This document shows, piece after piece, positions 52,491 to 61,437 of a stretch of DNA of 64,000 nucleotides. Origin of the DNA: an uncultured Actinobaculum sp. (GTDB lineage: Bacteria; Actinomycetota; Actinomycetes; Actinomycetales; Actinomycetaceae). Position 1 is the stretch's first letter, and every line of letters starts with the position of its first letter. A model generated the notes under the pieces. That model made no database searches and had not been told where the DNA came from. It saw nothing but the letters and a program-made list of their open reading frames with translations. The stretch is from positions 10,653-74,652 of the forward strand of contig CALIHR010000017.1 in the NCBI GenBank assembly GCA_938020505.1. The letters are read 5' to 3'. Made by a program: the position numbers and the translations under genes.

Positions 52491-52919
52491 ATGTCAGCAC
52501 TCATCGTCGCCGCCGCGATCTTTGCGCGCTCTCCGCGCGGGCTCCGCGTTCTGGCCGCGCAACGCTCGTATCCGCAGGAGCTCGCCGGCCTGTGGGAGTT
52601 TCCCGGCGGCAAAGTCGAGCCCGGAGAGGACCCTGAGAACGCCCTGCGCCGTGAATTGCGCGAGGAGCTCGGGATCGAGGTGTCTATCGCGGCCGACGTC
52701 GGCGTCATCGCGGGGCCCGACGGCGACTGGCCCCTGCCCGGCAAACGCCGAATGCGGCTGTGGGCGGCGTATGCGAGGGGCGAGCCGCGCCTAGGCCAGA
52801 GCCACTCGGCGCTGCGGTGGCTCGGCGAAGGCGACCTGGAATCGGTCCCCTGGCTCGAGGGCGATCTGCAGATTCTTTCGCCGCTTGCCCGGCTCATGCG
52901 CTCACTCGGGCGGCGGTGA
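52491..52919 (+). CDS. Nudix hydrolase, MutT-like
   Basis: 142 residues. Complete Nudix box GGKVEPGEDPENALRRELRE-ELGIEV (residues ~42-67) with all Glu metal ligands; the N-terminus IVAAAIFARSPRGLRVLAAQRS and LWEFPGGK match 8-oxo-dGTP diphosphatase type enzymes. It likely cleans oxidised nucleotides. The start lacks a strong ribosome site. Confidence 0.88.
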   Translation: MSALIVAAAIFARSPRGLRVLAAQRSYPQELAGLWEFPGGKVEPGEDPENALRRELREELGIEVSIAADVGVIAGPDGDWPLPGKRRMRLWAAYARGEPRLGQSHSALRWLGEGDLESVPWLEGDLQILSPLARLMRSLGRR

Positions 52920-53039
52920 CGCGCGGCGGCGGGCGCCCGTCTGGAAAGGCACGCATACCGCGAGCCGACGAACACGCAACCGGGGCGCGGCAAACCCGCA
53001 GACACAGCAAAGTGACATGAAGTCGCCAGACCGCTGACG

Positions 53040-53045
53040 TATTCT
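53040..53045 (+). promoter_or_regulatory. -10 box TATTCT of the TetR gene
   Basis: Six nucleotides before the ATG at 53052; leaderless. Confidence 0.5.
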
Positions 53046-53051
53046 TTCCCC

Positions 53052-53672
53052 ATGCCGAAGATATCGGGGAAAAACCTCTCCGAACACCGCGAGCGCACAC
53101 GCGAAGCGCTCTTCGCCGCCCTTTCGAGCCTCATGGCCGCAAAGGGCTTCGACGCGATAAGCATGAGCGATCTGGCAAACGAGTCCGGCATCGGCAGAAC
53201 GGCGATATACAACCATTTTTCCGACAAAGAGGAGCTGCTTCTGGCTTACATTGAGTTCGAGGTGAACGCCTACATGGATCGCATCAACTCCAAGCTGGCG
53301 CGGATAGACTCGCCCCTGGACAAGCTGCGTGTCTATGCGCGCGAGCAAATGCTGGCCAAGCGCGGCTATTTTTTCTCGCCGGGGGCTCCTCTGCGCGACG
53401 TCGTCTCGAAAGAGACCGCCGTGGCCTTGCGCGAACACGCGTCTCTTGCGGGCAAGCTGTTTCGCCGCATACTCGACGAATGCGTCGAAGCGGACGTCAT
53501 TCCCGATCAGAACCTCGACGTGACCGTCCAACTCCTCCAGGGGGCGCTGACGGGCCGCCGCGTGCCCAAGGACGAGCCCGCCCGCTCCGCTTTCCTCGAC
53601 GCAACCGACCGCTTCGTGCTGCGTTCGGTCGGAGCCTCCGTGCCGGACGACCTCGTCTCGCTCCGACCCTGA
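53052..53672 (+). CDS. TetR/AcrR-family transcriptional regulator
   Basis: 206 residues. N-terminal helix-turn-helix: AALSSLMAAKGFDAISMSDLANESGIGRTAIYNHFSDKEELL (residues ~16-60). The C-terminal ligand/dimer domain is helical with YFFSPGAPLRDVVSKETAV. The target is unknown; no operator-like palindrome is evident near its own promoter. It stands alone, convergent with the bat operon end. Confidence 0.88.
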   Translation: MPKISGKNLSEHRERTREALFAALSSLMAAKGFDAISMSDLANESGIGRTAIYNHFSDKEELLLAYIEFEVNAYMDRINSKLARIDSPLDKLRVYAREQMLAKRGYFFSPGAPLRDVVSKETAVALREHASLAGKLFRRILDECVEADVIPDQNLDVTVQLLQGALTGRRVPKDEPARSAFLDATDRFVLRSVGASVPDDLVSLRP

Positions 53673-53769
53673 CGCGTCTCGCCCGGCCTAGAGAGCCCGA
53701 CGGCAGGCGCCAGACGCTTCGGATCGGCGTGCGGCGCCGTTCCGTTCACGCTCGACCCCTCGCAGCCTT

Positions 53770-54840
53770 TCACCAATCGACTTTGTAGCCCCCGCCGTTC
53801 CTCTTTCTGCGGGCCTCTTCGTCGCCTTTACGGTTTCTCTCTTTGAGCTTGCTCTCCTTTTCGTCCGTCTTCGGATCGTTCGACGGCGGTGCGGGCGTCG
53901 GGGAAGCGCCCCCCGGGTTTCGGTTGGGATCCCCGCCCGGGTCGTTCGGATCGGAGCCTGGCGACTGCAACGGACTCTGACTCGGGCTCTGACTCGGACC
54001 TTGATTCGGGCTCTGATTCGGACCCTGGCCCGGGCTCTGATTCGGACCCTGGCCCGGGCTCTGATTCGGACCCTGGCCCGGGCTCTGATTCGGACCCTGA
54101 CTCGGGCTCTGATTCGGACTCTGACTCGGGCTCTGGCCCGGACTCTGAGCAGGGCTCGGCGAGGGCGGGTTCGCCTTCTTGTCCTGACGATCCTTGGACT
54201 GCTTGTTCTTGCCGTTGTTCTTTGAGCAAGGGGCCATCGTCGAGGAGGCCTTCGCGAAGTCCTTTTTGGCGGCGTCCTTGCGGCCGGCGGCCTTGGACTG
54301 GTCTCCGCGTTTTTCGTAGGCGAGAGAGAGGTTTCGCCTGACTTTGCATTCGGGCCCGTCCGTCTCGGCGATTTGGCTGCCGGTCCTCTTGGACTTCGGA
54401 GCCCTGTCCAATGCGATCGAAAGGCTGCCGACGGCCTCCGAATACTTTTTGCCCTTGGCCAAGGCGGTGCCGAGATTGAAACGCGCCTCCCAGCCCTGCA
54501 GGAAGCTCGGCGTGATGTTCATCGCCAAGCGGTAGCGTCCCGCGGACGTCTCAGGATCGGAGTCATAGGCCATGCGGGCCCAGCGCGGGAGCAGGAACAT
54601 GGCGGCACACCACAACGCCAGCAGAATGACGACCGCGCCGCCGCCCCATTTCCACGCTCTCATTCTGCGCAGGGTTCTGGGCGCGATCTCGCCTTCCGTC
54701 AGGCTGACGCCCTCGCCCAGCATCAGGCCGACGTCGTCCGCAGCCAGCCCGTCGCCGCCCGCGGTCTGCGGGCTCTCGCCCGTGCTCGGACCCGCCTGGC
54801 CCTGGCCGCCGCCGTAGACCGCCGTCTCGTTCTCGCTCAC
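53770..54840 (-). CDS. BatC-like TPR membrane protein with Ser/Pro/Gln repeat tail
   Basis: 356 residues. GTG start overlapping the upstream stop (GTGA). One membrane helix (VVILLALWCAAMFLL, about residue 75) is followed by tetratricopeptide-like helices (SAGRYRLAMNITPSFLQGWEARFNLGTALAKGKKYSEAVGS) and then a tail of repeated SPGQGPNQ/SPSQ units (about 85 residues) with a charged C-terminus ending GYKVDW. Last gene of the moxR-bat operon; TPR proteins of this position (BatC) are thought to aid assembly of the VWA partners. Confidence 0.75.
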   Translation of the reverse strand: MSENETAVYGGGQGQAGPSTGESPQTAGGDGLAADDVGLMLGEGVSLTEGEIAPRTLRRMRAWKWGGGAVVILLALWCAAMFLLPRWARMAYDSDPETSAGRYRLAMNITPSFLQGWEARFNLGTALAKGKKYSEAVGSLSIALDRAPKSKRTGSQIAETDGPECKVRRNLSLAYEKRGDQSKAAGRKDAAKKDFAKASSTMAPCSKNNGKNKQSKDRQDKKANPPSPSPAQSPGQSPSQSPNQSPSQGPNQSPGQGPNQSPGQGPNQSPGQGPNQSPNQGPSQSPSQSPLQSPGSDPNDPGGDPNRNPGGASPTPAPPSNDPKTDEKESKLKERNRKGDEEARRKRNGGGYKVDW

Positions 54841-55808
54841 TTTCGCCCCACTCTCAATCGGATACGCGGCATCGTCGCGGCGATCTCCCAGGCCGCGAGC
54901 GCCGCAAGCGCGATGCCTGCAGGCCACAGCACCGGGCTGCGTTCCTCGCGGCCGTCGCTGGTGCGCTGCTCCACTTTGGACACGTCGGGCACGTCGATCG
55001 TCTGACCCGGCGCCGTGCGATGCATGTAATTGACCTTCATCTGACCCGCCGCCGTTTTGAGCGTCTTCTCGTCAATCTTCGAAACGGCCGTTTGCCCGGT
55101 TTGCGGGTCTAGAATGTACTTGCCCGCGCCGGAGAAGGTGGTCTCCTTCATCGGGCCGCCGGCCGCCGTTCCGTATCCGAGGACGCCTCCGCCGTCGAGC
55201 AGATCGCGAACCTGGTCGTATGTTTTCTCCTGCCCTTTGGCGCCGCGCGGCTCGCCGTCGCTGAACACGTAGACAAGCTGCACCGACTGGGGATGGCTGC
55301 TGCGGGAACGCTTGAGCTCGCGCTTGAGGACCTTGACCGGACGGTACACCGAGGATCCGTTCGAATAGCTCGACTGCTCGGGTTTGACCGTTTGGACCCA
55401 GGATTCGACGGCGGCGGCGTCGGTGGTCATCGGAAGCTCTCTGACGGCCCCGGAGTTGAACGAGATGATTGAGTACCTGGCGCCTGGGATCCTGGAGACT
55501 ATCTGGCGAATGTCCGCCCGCACCCCCTCCAGGCGAGGCTTCTTGCCGTTGTAGTCCTCCGCATTCATCGAGCCGGTTGTGTCGACGACGAAGAAGACAT
55601 TCGCCCCTCGCACCGTTTTTTCCTGGGGGAGCGCCACGCTCGGGGCCGCGCCGATGGAGGCGACCGCCACAACCATGAGGCCCCGCCTCGTCCAGTCCTT
55701 CCAGGCGCCCTTGTGCGAAGCTTTCTCGCGATTCCAGCAAAAGAAGCACGCGCCCAGCCCGAGAATGAGAAAGAGGGCGACAAGCCAGACGGGCCATATC
55801 CACATCAT
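54837..55808 (-). CDS. VWA-domain membrane protein (BatB-like)
   Basis: 323 residues, ATGATG start overlapping the upstream stop (TGATG). Two N-terminal helices (MMWIWPVWLVALFLILGLG and GLMVVAVASIGAAPS), VWA domain from about residue 70 with metal site DTTGSMNAED (the usual second Ser is Thr/Gly-shifted), FSDGEPRG at the later MIDAS position, and a C-terminal helix (VLWPAGIALAALAAWEIAA). Part of the moxR-bat operon. Confidence 0.8.
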   Translation of the reverse strand: MMWIWPVWLVALFLILGLGACFFCWNREKASHKGAWKDWTRRGLMVVAVASIGAAPSVALPQEKTVRGANVFFVVDTTGSMNAEDYNGKKPRLEGVRADIRQIVSRIPGARYSIISFNSGAVRELPMTTDAAAVESWVQTVKPEQSSYSNGSSVYRPVKVLKRELKRSRSSHPQSVQLVYVFSDGEPRGAKGQEKTYDQVRDLLDGGGVLGYGTAAGGPMKETTFSGAGKYILDPQTGQTAVSKIDEKTLKTAAGQMKVNYMHRTAPGQTIDVPDVSKVEQRTSDGREERSPVLWPAGIALAALAAWEIAATMPRIRLRVGRK

Positions 55809-56779
55809 CACAGCCGGTACCTCCACGCCAATCCGATGATCAGAACGACGGCGATTCCCGCGAGCGCAGGCCAACGGCCCGGCGTGTCCACGATGCTGGC
55901 ATCCGCGGCGCCCGCCAACTCCTTCTTGTCTTGAGCTTGGACTTCCTTGACGATTTGCTCGCCGGCCTGGGCGCTCTGAGCGTCGTACACCTTCCCGCCT
56001 ATGCCCTCAATCGTCGAGCGGAACTCGTCTCGGCCCCCCGGATATCCGCTGATGAGCAGGCCCAGAACCCGAATCTTGCGCTTCTGGGCAATGCCCGCCG
56101 CCTCTTTCAGATTGAAGGCCGGGCTGCCCTCAAGCCAGTTGTCCGTGGCGAAGAGGATCGTGCGCGAACGGTCCTTGTCTCCGTAGTCAAAGCTCTGCGT
56201 GCAGCTGACCAGGCCGTCCCCGATGAGCGAGGCGCCCGCGAACCGGTCTCCCGCGGAAGTCCTCGTGTACAGATCGTCGTCGTCTCGGCCTCCCTGGAGA
56301 ACCTTCCTGACGCGGCCGAGCTCTTCTTTAACCATCGCGTAATCGTCGGAAAGGGGGAACACGACCGTCGAGGAGCGGTTCCACACGACGAGGGCGACCC
56401 GCTCGCCGTGGAACTGATCGGCCATCTCGGCGAACGTCTTGAGAACCTGGGCGTCGAACGCCTCGACGGACCCCGAGACGTCGAGGCAGAGGATGAGGTC
56501 GCGCGAAGCCAGTTTGGAGGAGTGGGTCCTCAACTCCGACGGCCGCGCCACGATGACCGCCGACGAAACGGCAGTCGCCCCCATGGCGGCGACTAGAACC
56601 GCCGCCGCCAGCCGCAGTCTCGTCATGCGGCGGCGATACCTCGCGCCGCGGCGCAGGAAGCGGGTGTGCGCAACGTAGGAGACGCTCCGGGCACGCCGGT
56701 CCTTTCCGAGGAACCACGCGGCAAGGCCTATGGCCGCGGCCGCGAAACAGATCAGGGGAATCGCCCAGGGCACTACCAC
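55808..56779 (-). CDS. VWA-domain membrane protein (BatA-like)
   Basis: 323 residues. GTG start (VVVPWAIP) inside the end of the previous gene, with AGGAGG 7 nt upstream. Helices at residues 3-22 and 55-72, a VWA domain with intact MIDAS DVSGSVEAFD and ATDNWLEG, and a C-terminal helix (PALAGIAVVLIIGLAWRY). In Bat systems such proteins sit at the membrane with MoxR and DUF58 partners. Confidence 0.82.
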   Translation of the reverse strand: MVVPWAIPLICFAAAAIGLAAWFLGKDRRARSVSYVAHTRFLRRGARYRRRMTRLRLAAAVLVAAMGATAVSSAVIVARPSELRTHSSKLASRDLILCLDVSGSVEAFDAQVLKTFAEMADQFHGERVALVVWNRSSTVVFPLSDDYAMVKEELGRVRKVLQGGRDDDDLYTRTSAGDRFAGASLIGDGLVSCTQSFDYGDKDRSRTILFATDNWLEGSPAFNLKEAAGIAQKRKIRVLGLLISGYPGGRDEFRSTIEGIGGKVYDAQSAQAGEQIVKEVQAQDKKELAGAADASIVDTPGRWPALAGIAVVLIIGLAWRYRL

Positions 56780-57210
56780 GATGAAACCTCCTCGACTGCG
56801 CACCGGATGGACTGTTCGGCGTCGACCTGGCTCACGGGGCCGAAAGCCGGCTGCTCCCACGACTCGAGGAGCCCACACACCGAAGTGAACTTTCCGCTGG
56901 CCCTGAGGTCGGCGACGGTCCACGTGCTCAGGTCCCGCCCCGCCCTTTCGCCCAGAATCTCGCGCATGGTTCGCGAAAGAAGCTGATGGAGCTCGCGCAA
57001 GTCCTCCGCCCGAATCGATTGGAGCGTGGAAATCCAACGTTCGCGCTGTGTTTGAACGACCGGTGCGAGCTCGATCTGCAGCCCGCGCCGCCTGGCGTAG
57101 GCGAAATGCCAGCCGACAAACCACAAGATCGCCGCGAGCGCGACGAGGCCGGCGGCCAACGTCACGGCCCCTGCGCCCGGCTCGGGCCGGAAAAACTCGT
57201 TACCTTGCAT
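56773..57210 (-). CDS. Small membrane protein of the moxR-bat operon (DUF4381-like)
   Basis: 145 residues with one N-terminal helix (VTLAAGLVALAAILWFVGWHFAY) and a cytosolic part RERWISTLQSIRAEDLRELHQLLSRTMREILGE. The position between DUF58 and VWA genes matches the DUF4381-like component. It overlaps the DUF58 stop by 11 bp and the next gene by 7 bp. Confidence 0.7.
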   Translation of the reverse strand: MQGNEFFRPEPGAGAVTLAAGLVALAAILWFVGWHFAYARRRGLQIELAPVVQTQRERWISTLQSIRAEDLRELHQLLSRTMREILGERAGRDLSTWTVADLRASGKFTSVCGLLESWEQPAFGPVSQVDAEQSIRCAVEEVSSW

Positions 57211-58093
57211 GATGTTGCCTCTTCAGCAGGCCGACGACGACGGGCAGAATGTCCTCGGAGGAAGCCAGCGGCGCATTGAGCACGCCGTAGCGGGCCAGCA
57301 GCTCGGACGCGCCCCACTCGCGCATCGCGCGCTCCGCCTGGACCTCGCGCTGCAATTCGACGTCCTCGCGCACATACTCAGGAAGAAAGAGGTTCTCCTC
57401 TATGTCCGCCATCGCGGCGACGCCCTCGGCGGTCAGGGGCATGTCCTCGATGCGGACCACCATGAGCTCGTGGCGTTCGCGGATCCGGCGAAGGGTGAAT
57501 TCCGCCGCGGGAGTCGGCCAGAACTGGTCGGTGACGAGGATGACGAGCGAGCGCTCCCTCGTTGTCTTCAACAGGTAGTCGACGACGGCGGTGACGTTCG
57601 TCTCCGCCTGCGCCTGCTCGAAGGCGTGCTCGGTGCGATCGAGCAGGAAATCGAGATGGCTCAAGCCGTGGCGGGCCGGAAGGCGCATCGCCCCCGCCGA
57701 GTTGCCGTAGACGAGGCCCACCCTGTCGCCGCGGTACGAGGCGAGATAGGCGAGGGTCTCCGCCGTGGCGAGGGCGATCGCCGATTTCGCCTCGCCCGAC
57801 GGCGCCAGCGCCCGCATTTCGATGCTCGTGTCCATGAGCAGCTGGGTGAAGACGTCTGTGTCGCGCTCAAACCGGCGGATGATGGGCTTTCCGGCGCGCG
57901 CGGACACTTTCCAGTCGATGTCCCGGACCTCGTCCCCCGGCTGGTAGTCGGTGAGGTCCTCGAAGTCGTTTCCCTTGCCCGTGAGGATCGAGGTGTGCGA
58001 GCCCTCGAAGAGGCCGGCCGCCCGCCTGACCTGCGGAAGCGACAGGCGGGCGCGTATGAGCGCCATCCTCTGGCCTGCTGTCGTGCGGGTCAT
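57200..58093 (-). CDS. DUF58 domain protein
   Basis: 297 residues. Diagnostic segment DYQPGDEVRDIDWKVSARAG, then PIIRRFERDTDVFTQLLMDTS at the VWA-like core. The ATG overlaps the moxR stop by 4 bp. DUF58 proteins act with MoxR ATPases. Confidence 0.9.
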   Translation of the reverse strand: MTRTTAGQRMALIRARLSLPQVRRAAGLFEGSHTSILTGKGNDFEDLTDYQPGDEVRDIDWKVSARAGKPIIRRFERDTDVFTQLLMDTSIEMRALAPSGEAKSAIALATAETLAYLASYRGDRVGLVYGNSAGAMRLPARHGLSHLDFLLDRTEHAFEQAQAETNVTAVVDYLLKTTRERSLVILVTDQFWPTPAAEFTLRRIRERHELMVVRIEDMPLTAEGVAAMADIEENLFLPEYVREDVELQREVQAERAMREWGASELLARYGVLNAPLASSEDILPVVVGLLKRQHHAR

Positions 58094-59091
58094 GGCGTCG
58101 GCACCGCGTTGAAGACCATGTCGATAAGCGCCTCCGGCGTGACGTCGTTGGCCAGCGCGTCGAAGGTCCGGACCAGGCGGTGGCGCAAAACGGCGTGCCG
58201 CAGCTGCTTGACGTCGTCGGGGATCACGTAGTTGCGCCCCGCCTGAAGCGCCAGGGCCTGGCCCACCTGCATGAGCGAGAGGCCGCCGCGCGGGGAGGCC
58301 CCCACCCGGATGTTCTCCATGAGCCCCTGGATCGGCCTCGGCCCGCCGCCGCGGGTGGTGTTGACGATCGCGACGATGTACTTCTTGATGGCGTCGTCGA
58401 CGTAGACCCGCTGGACCGTGTTCTGAAGGAACAGAACGTCCTCCGTGGTGACCGGATTCTCGCCCCTTCTCCGGTTGAACGTGCCCGTCGCCGTCCTTGT
58501 GAGAATCTCGACCTCTTCGGCCGGCTTCGGATAGGTCAACACCTCTTTCATGAGGAACCTGTCCATTTGGGCTTCGGGAAGAACGTATGTGCCTTCCTCT
58601 TCGATTGGGTTCTGCGTGGCCATGACGGTGAAGGGGCGCGGGAGTTCGTAGACCGCCCCTCCGATAGACGTTTGGCCTTCTTGCATCGCTTCGAGCATCG
58701 CGGACTGCGTTTTCGCCGAGGAGCGATTGATTTCATCAAGGAGGACGACGTTGGCGTGCACCGGACCGAGCTGCGTCGTGAAAGTGCCGGTCTCATACGA
58801 GTACATCTGCGTGCCGACGATGTCGTTGGGCATGAGGTCCGGCGTGCACTGGATTCGCGAGAAGGTCCCCGACATCGCGGAGGCGATCGTCGTGGCTGCC
58901 GTGGTCTTGGCCAAGCCCGGCACGGACTCGAGCAACACGTGCCCTCTGGCGAGCAAGGACGTGACGAGGGCCGTATACAACGCGTCCTGCCCCACAACGC
59001 GGCCCCTGAAGGTCCCGTGTATCCTCTCAAGCAAATCGGCGCTGCGGGCCAAGTCCGCGGCGCTGATGTCGCCGGACGCCATTTCTTTCAT
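58090..59091 (-). CDS. moxR: MoxR-family AAA ATPase
   Basis: 333 residues from the ATG (MKEMASGD), with GGAAGG 7 nt upstream; two earlier starts (59097 ATG, 59106 TTG) are possible. Walker A region VLLESVPGLAKTTAA, Walker B NVVLLDEINRS, sensor ATQNPIEEEGTYVLPEAQMDRF, and the C-terminal lid with GASPRGGLSLMQVGQALAL. First gene of a six-gene operon (moxR, DUF58, small membrane protein, two VWA proteins, TPR protein) joined by overlaps throughout. Such operons serve as chaperone-like systems linked to envelope or stress functions. Confidence 0.93.
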   Translation of the reverse strand: MKEMASGDISAADLARSADLLERIHGTFRGRVVGQDALYTALVTSLLARGHVLLESVPGLAKTTAATTIASAMSGTFSRIQCTPDLMPNDIVGTQMYSYETGTFTTQLGPVHANVVLLDEINRSSAKTQSAMLEAMQEGQTSIGGAVYELPRPFTVMATQNPIEEEGTYVLPEAQMDRFLMKEVLTYPKPAEEVEILTRTATGTFNRRRGENPVTTEDVLFLQNTVQRVYVDDAIKKYIVAIVNTTRGGGPRPIQGLMENIRVGASPRGGLSLMQVGQALALQAGRNYVIPDDVKQLRHAVLRHRLVRTFDALANDVTPEALIDMVFNAVPTP

Positions 59092-59351
59092 TGCCATACC
59101 TTCCAAACTCAGTCAACTGGGCGCGTGCACACTCTACAATAGCAGCTGCCTCCGACGGGGTCAGGGCTTTGGATAGAACGCCCCAGAGCCGGAGTCCGCC
59201 CGGGAGATTCTTTCAGATTTAACCTCCCCGTGAGAAACGGCGTCCGAAACCGAGGCTGCGTCTCACAGTGGACAGAACTAGCAAGAAGGGCGCTCAGTAG
59301 GTTACTTTTGAAATGTTAGGCAGGCGATCTGAAAGGACGGTGATCAGGCAA

Positions 59352-60233
59352 ATGAGCTCTGCGCCTGACAATCCGTGGCTCGATCAAGGCTCTCCGCAGT
59401 GGTCGGAGCAGCCCCCCGAGTCCCGCCGCCCCCTCTACTTCCTCGTTTTCGCGGCAGGAGTATTGCTCCTCACACTGATGGCCGTCTTCTACATCAAGGT
59501 CATACGCGACGGGCGCGACGCCGCCGATCCCGACAAGGATCCGAAAGCGTCGTCGACCACCGCGGACGCGCCGTCGACCGCGAAGACGACCACGCTCAAC
59601 GCCAACGGCTCGCTGGAGGAAGCCCGCAAGGCCGTCTCGCAGCTCAAGGGAAAGAGCTCGTGCACGGTGAAAGACGACGCCAAGAACCTGACCGTCTTCA
59701 TCCAGGCGGCGAAGAAGGAAGACAAGCTCAACAAGGAGCGGAAGTTCGTCACGTCCACGATGACGGCGCTGTCGAAGAACTGCGGCGCCGACTACACGGT
59801 CAATCTGACGAAGGAGATGAAGAAGAGCACGTCTGAAGTCTCCGACCTCGCCTCGGACCGTTCGTGGTGGCATCTTGCGAGCCCGGCCCCCAGCGGCGCC
59901 AAGGACGTAACCGAGTTCACCACCGGGAAGCACAACATCCGCTGCAAGTTCGACGACGACGACGAGAGCGTCTCCTGCTCAATCTACATCTACGACTATC
60001 CCTCTCCCGACGGCTGCGAGAACAAGACAGCCACCTACCATCTGAGCCAGGCGAAGGAGGCGACGGCCGACTGCAATTCGGCGCTCAACTCCTCCATCCA
60101 GGTCGCCTACGGCTCGACCGTCTCCCACAACGGGATCTGGTGTTCCATCTCTCAGGAGCAGGGGATCACCTGCACCAGCGAGCTCTCCGGCAAGGGATTC
60201 CAGCTCAAGCGAGCCGCGGCCCGGCTCTTCTGA
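59352..60233 (+). CDS. Membrane-anchored protein with DUF6636-like Cys-rich ectodomain
   Basis: 293 residues from the ATG (MSSAPDNPW); an ATG at 59313 is also in frame. A Pro-rich cytosolic tip is followed by one helix (FLVFAAGVLLLTLMAVFYIKVI) and an outside region. The C-terminal part (FTTGKHNIRCKFDDDDESVSCSIY, then GIWCSISQEQGITCTSELSGKGF) has paired cysteines in the pattern of DUF6636-type exported domains. Function unknown; it could be surface exposed. Confidence 0.6.
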   Translation: MSSAPDNPWLDQGSPQWSEQPPESRRPLYFLVFAAGVLLLTLMAVFYIKVIRDGRDAADPDKDPKASSTTADAPSTAKTTTLNANGSLEEARKAVSQLKGKSSCTVKDDAKNLTVFIQAAKKEDKLNKERKFVTSTMTALSKNCGADYTVNLTKEMKKSTSEVSDLASDRSWWHLASPAPSGAKDVTEFTTGKHNIRCKFDDDDESVSCSIYIYDYPSPDGCENKTATYHLSQAKEATADCNSALNSSIQVAYGSTVSHNGIWCSISQEQGITCTSELSGKGFQLKRAAARLF

Positions 60234-60374
60234 GCGGCCTTCCGACCACGCCGGGATTTCTAACCGGGCCTTGCGAGCTCCGCGGTCGGCTTTCTGGCCG
60301 GCCCTTCCCATCCCGCAGCGCCCTTGCGAACCGGGGCGATTAGGCTGCCCTTACCTCCTCCGCGTCCCGGACGG

Positions 60375-60380
60375 TAGACT
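60375..60380 (+). promoter_or_regulatory. -10 box TAGACT of the YwiC-like gene
   Basis: Six nucleotides before the ATG at 60387; leaderless. Confidence 0.5.
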
Positions 60381-60386
60381 TAGACC

Positions 60387-61205
60387 ATGACTTCCACGAC
60401 CGTCGGCAACGCCTCGCCCGGGGCTTCACGTAAGAAGCGCAAGAAGCGGCGCAACGCGAGGCTGTGGATCCCGCAATACCATGGCGCGTGGGCGATGGTG
60501 ACGATCCCCCCCCTGGTCGGCGTCGTCGAGGGCGGTTTTCGGCCCGTCGAGATCGTGGTCTTCGCGCTGTGGTTCGTCGGATACTTCCTCTTTTACAGCG
60601 CCACGGTGTGGCTCAAATCTCGGTGTAAGAAACGCTACTTCCCGCCGGTGCGGCTCTACGGGCTGATCGTCGCGGCTTTGGGCTTGGCTTCGCTCGTCAG
60701 TGCGCCCTATCTGTGGCGGTGGGCGCTCGTCTTTTCGCCGCTGGCAGCCACCGCGGCGTGGGAGGCGTGGAAACGCGACGAGCGTTCGCTGATTTCCGGC
60801 CTTGACACCATCGTCGCCGCCTGCCTCATGATCCCTGTGATGTTCGACATCGCCGGCGACGGTGCCCCCGGGTTCGCCGCCTCGCCCCGAGCCTGGCTGT
60901 TGACCGCCCTCTTCTTCGGGTACTTCGCCGGAACGCTCTTCTACGTCAAAACGAACATCCGCGAGCGCGGCTCGAACGTCTACCTCGCCGCATCCATCCT
61001 GTGGCATGCCTCGTGGGCGGCGGCTGCGGGCGTTCTCGCATGCCGCGGGGAGGTCTGCTGGATTCACGTGACGGTGTGGCTCGCCATCGCGATCCGCGCC
61101 GTCGTCGTCCCGCTCCTCGGACGCGCGGGCAGGCCGGTGGGCGTCAAAGCCATCGGCTTCGGCGAAGTCTTCACCTCGCTGGCCTTCGTGCTCACCGTCT
61201 TTTAA
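60387..61205 (+). CDS. YwiC-like membrane protein
   Basis: 272 residues, about 7-8 helices. LWIPQYHGAWAMVTIPPLVG at the N-terminus is the family hallmark (PxQHGAW-type), followed by the WLKSRCKKRYFPPVRLYG loop and FFGYFAGTLFYVKTNIRERGS. A basic N-terminal tail (SRKKRKKRRNAR) lies in the cytosol. YwiC-like proteins have no assigned function. Confidence 0.8.
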   Translation: MTSTTVGNASPGASRKKRKKRRNARLWIPQYHGAWAMVTIPPLVGVVEGGFRPVEIVVFALWFVGYFLFYSATVWLKSRCKKRYFPPVRLYGLIVAALGLASLVSAPYLWRWALVFSPLAATAAWEAWKRDERSLISGLDTIVAACLMIPVMFDIAGDGAPGFAASPRAWLLTALFFGYFAGTLFYVKTNIRERGSNVYLAASILWHASWAAAAGVLACRGEVCWIHVTVWLAIAIRAVVVPLLGRAGRPVGVKAIGFGEVFTSLAFVLTVF

Positions 61206-61437
61206 GCGCTTCGGGTTGTTTGGCGCTTCGAACTGTTTGGCGCTTGACGCCCGCCGCTTTCCAGCACTCGACCGGTTTGGCGCTCGCCGTTTTCCAAGTG
61301 TCTGCTTCAGCACGTTGTTCCGGCTTGTCATTGCGCGTCTCCGAGCCTTGTTTCTGGTCTCCAAGCGCTCGTTCCAACACCTTGTAAGCGCTCGTTTCCG
61401 GAGCTTCTGGGCACTCGTTCTTCACGCCGCGCCGCGC

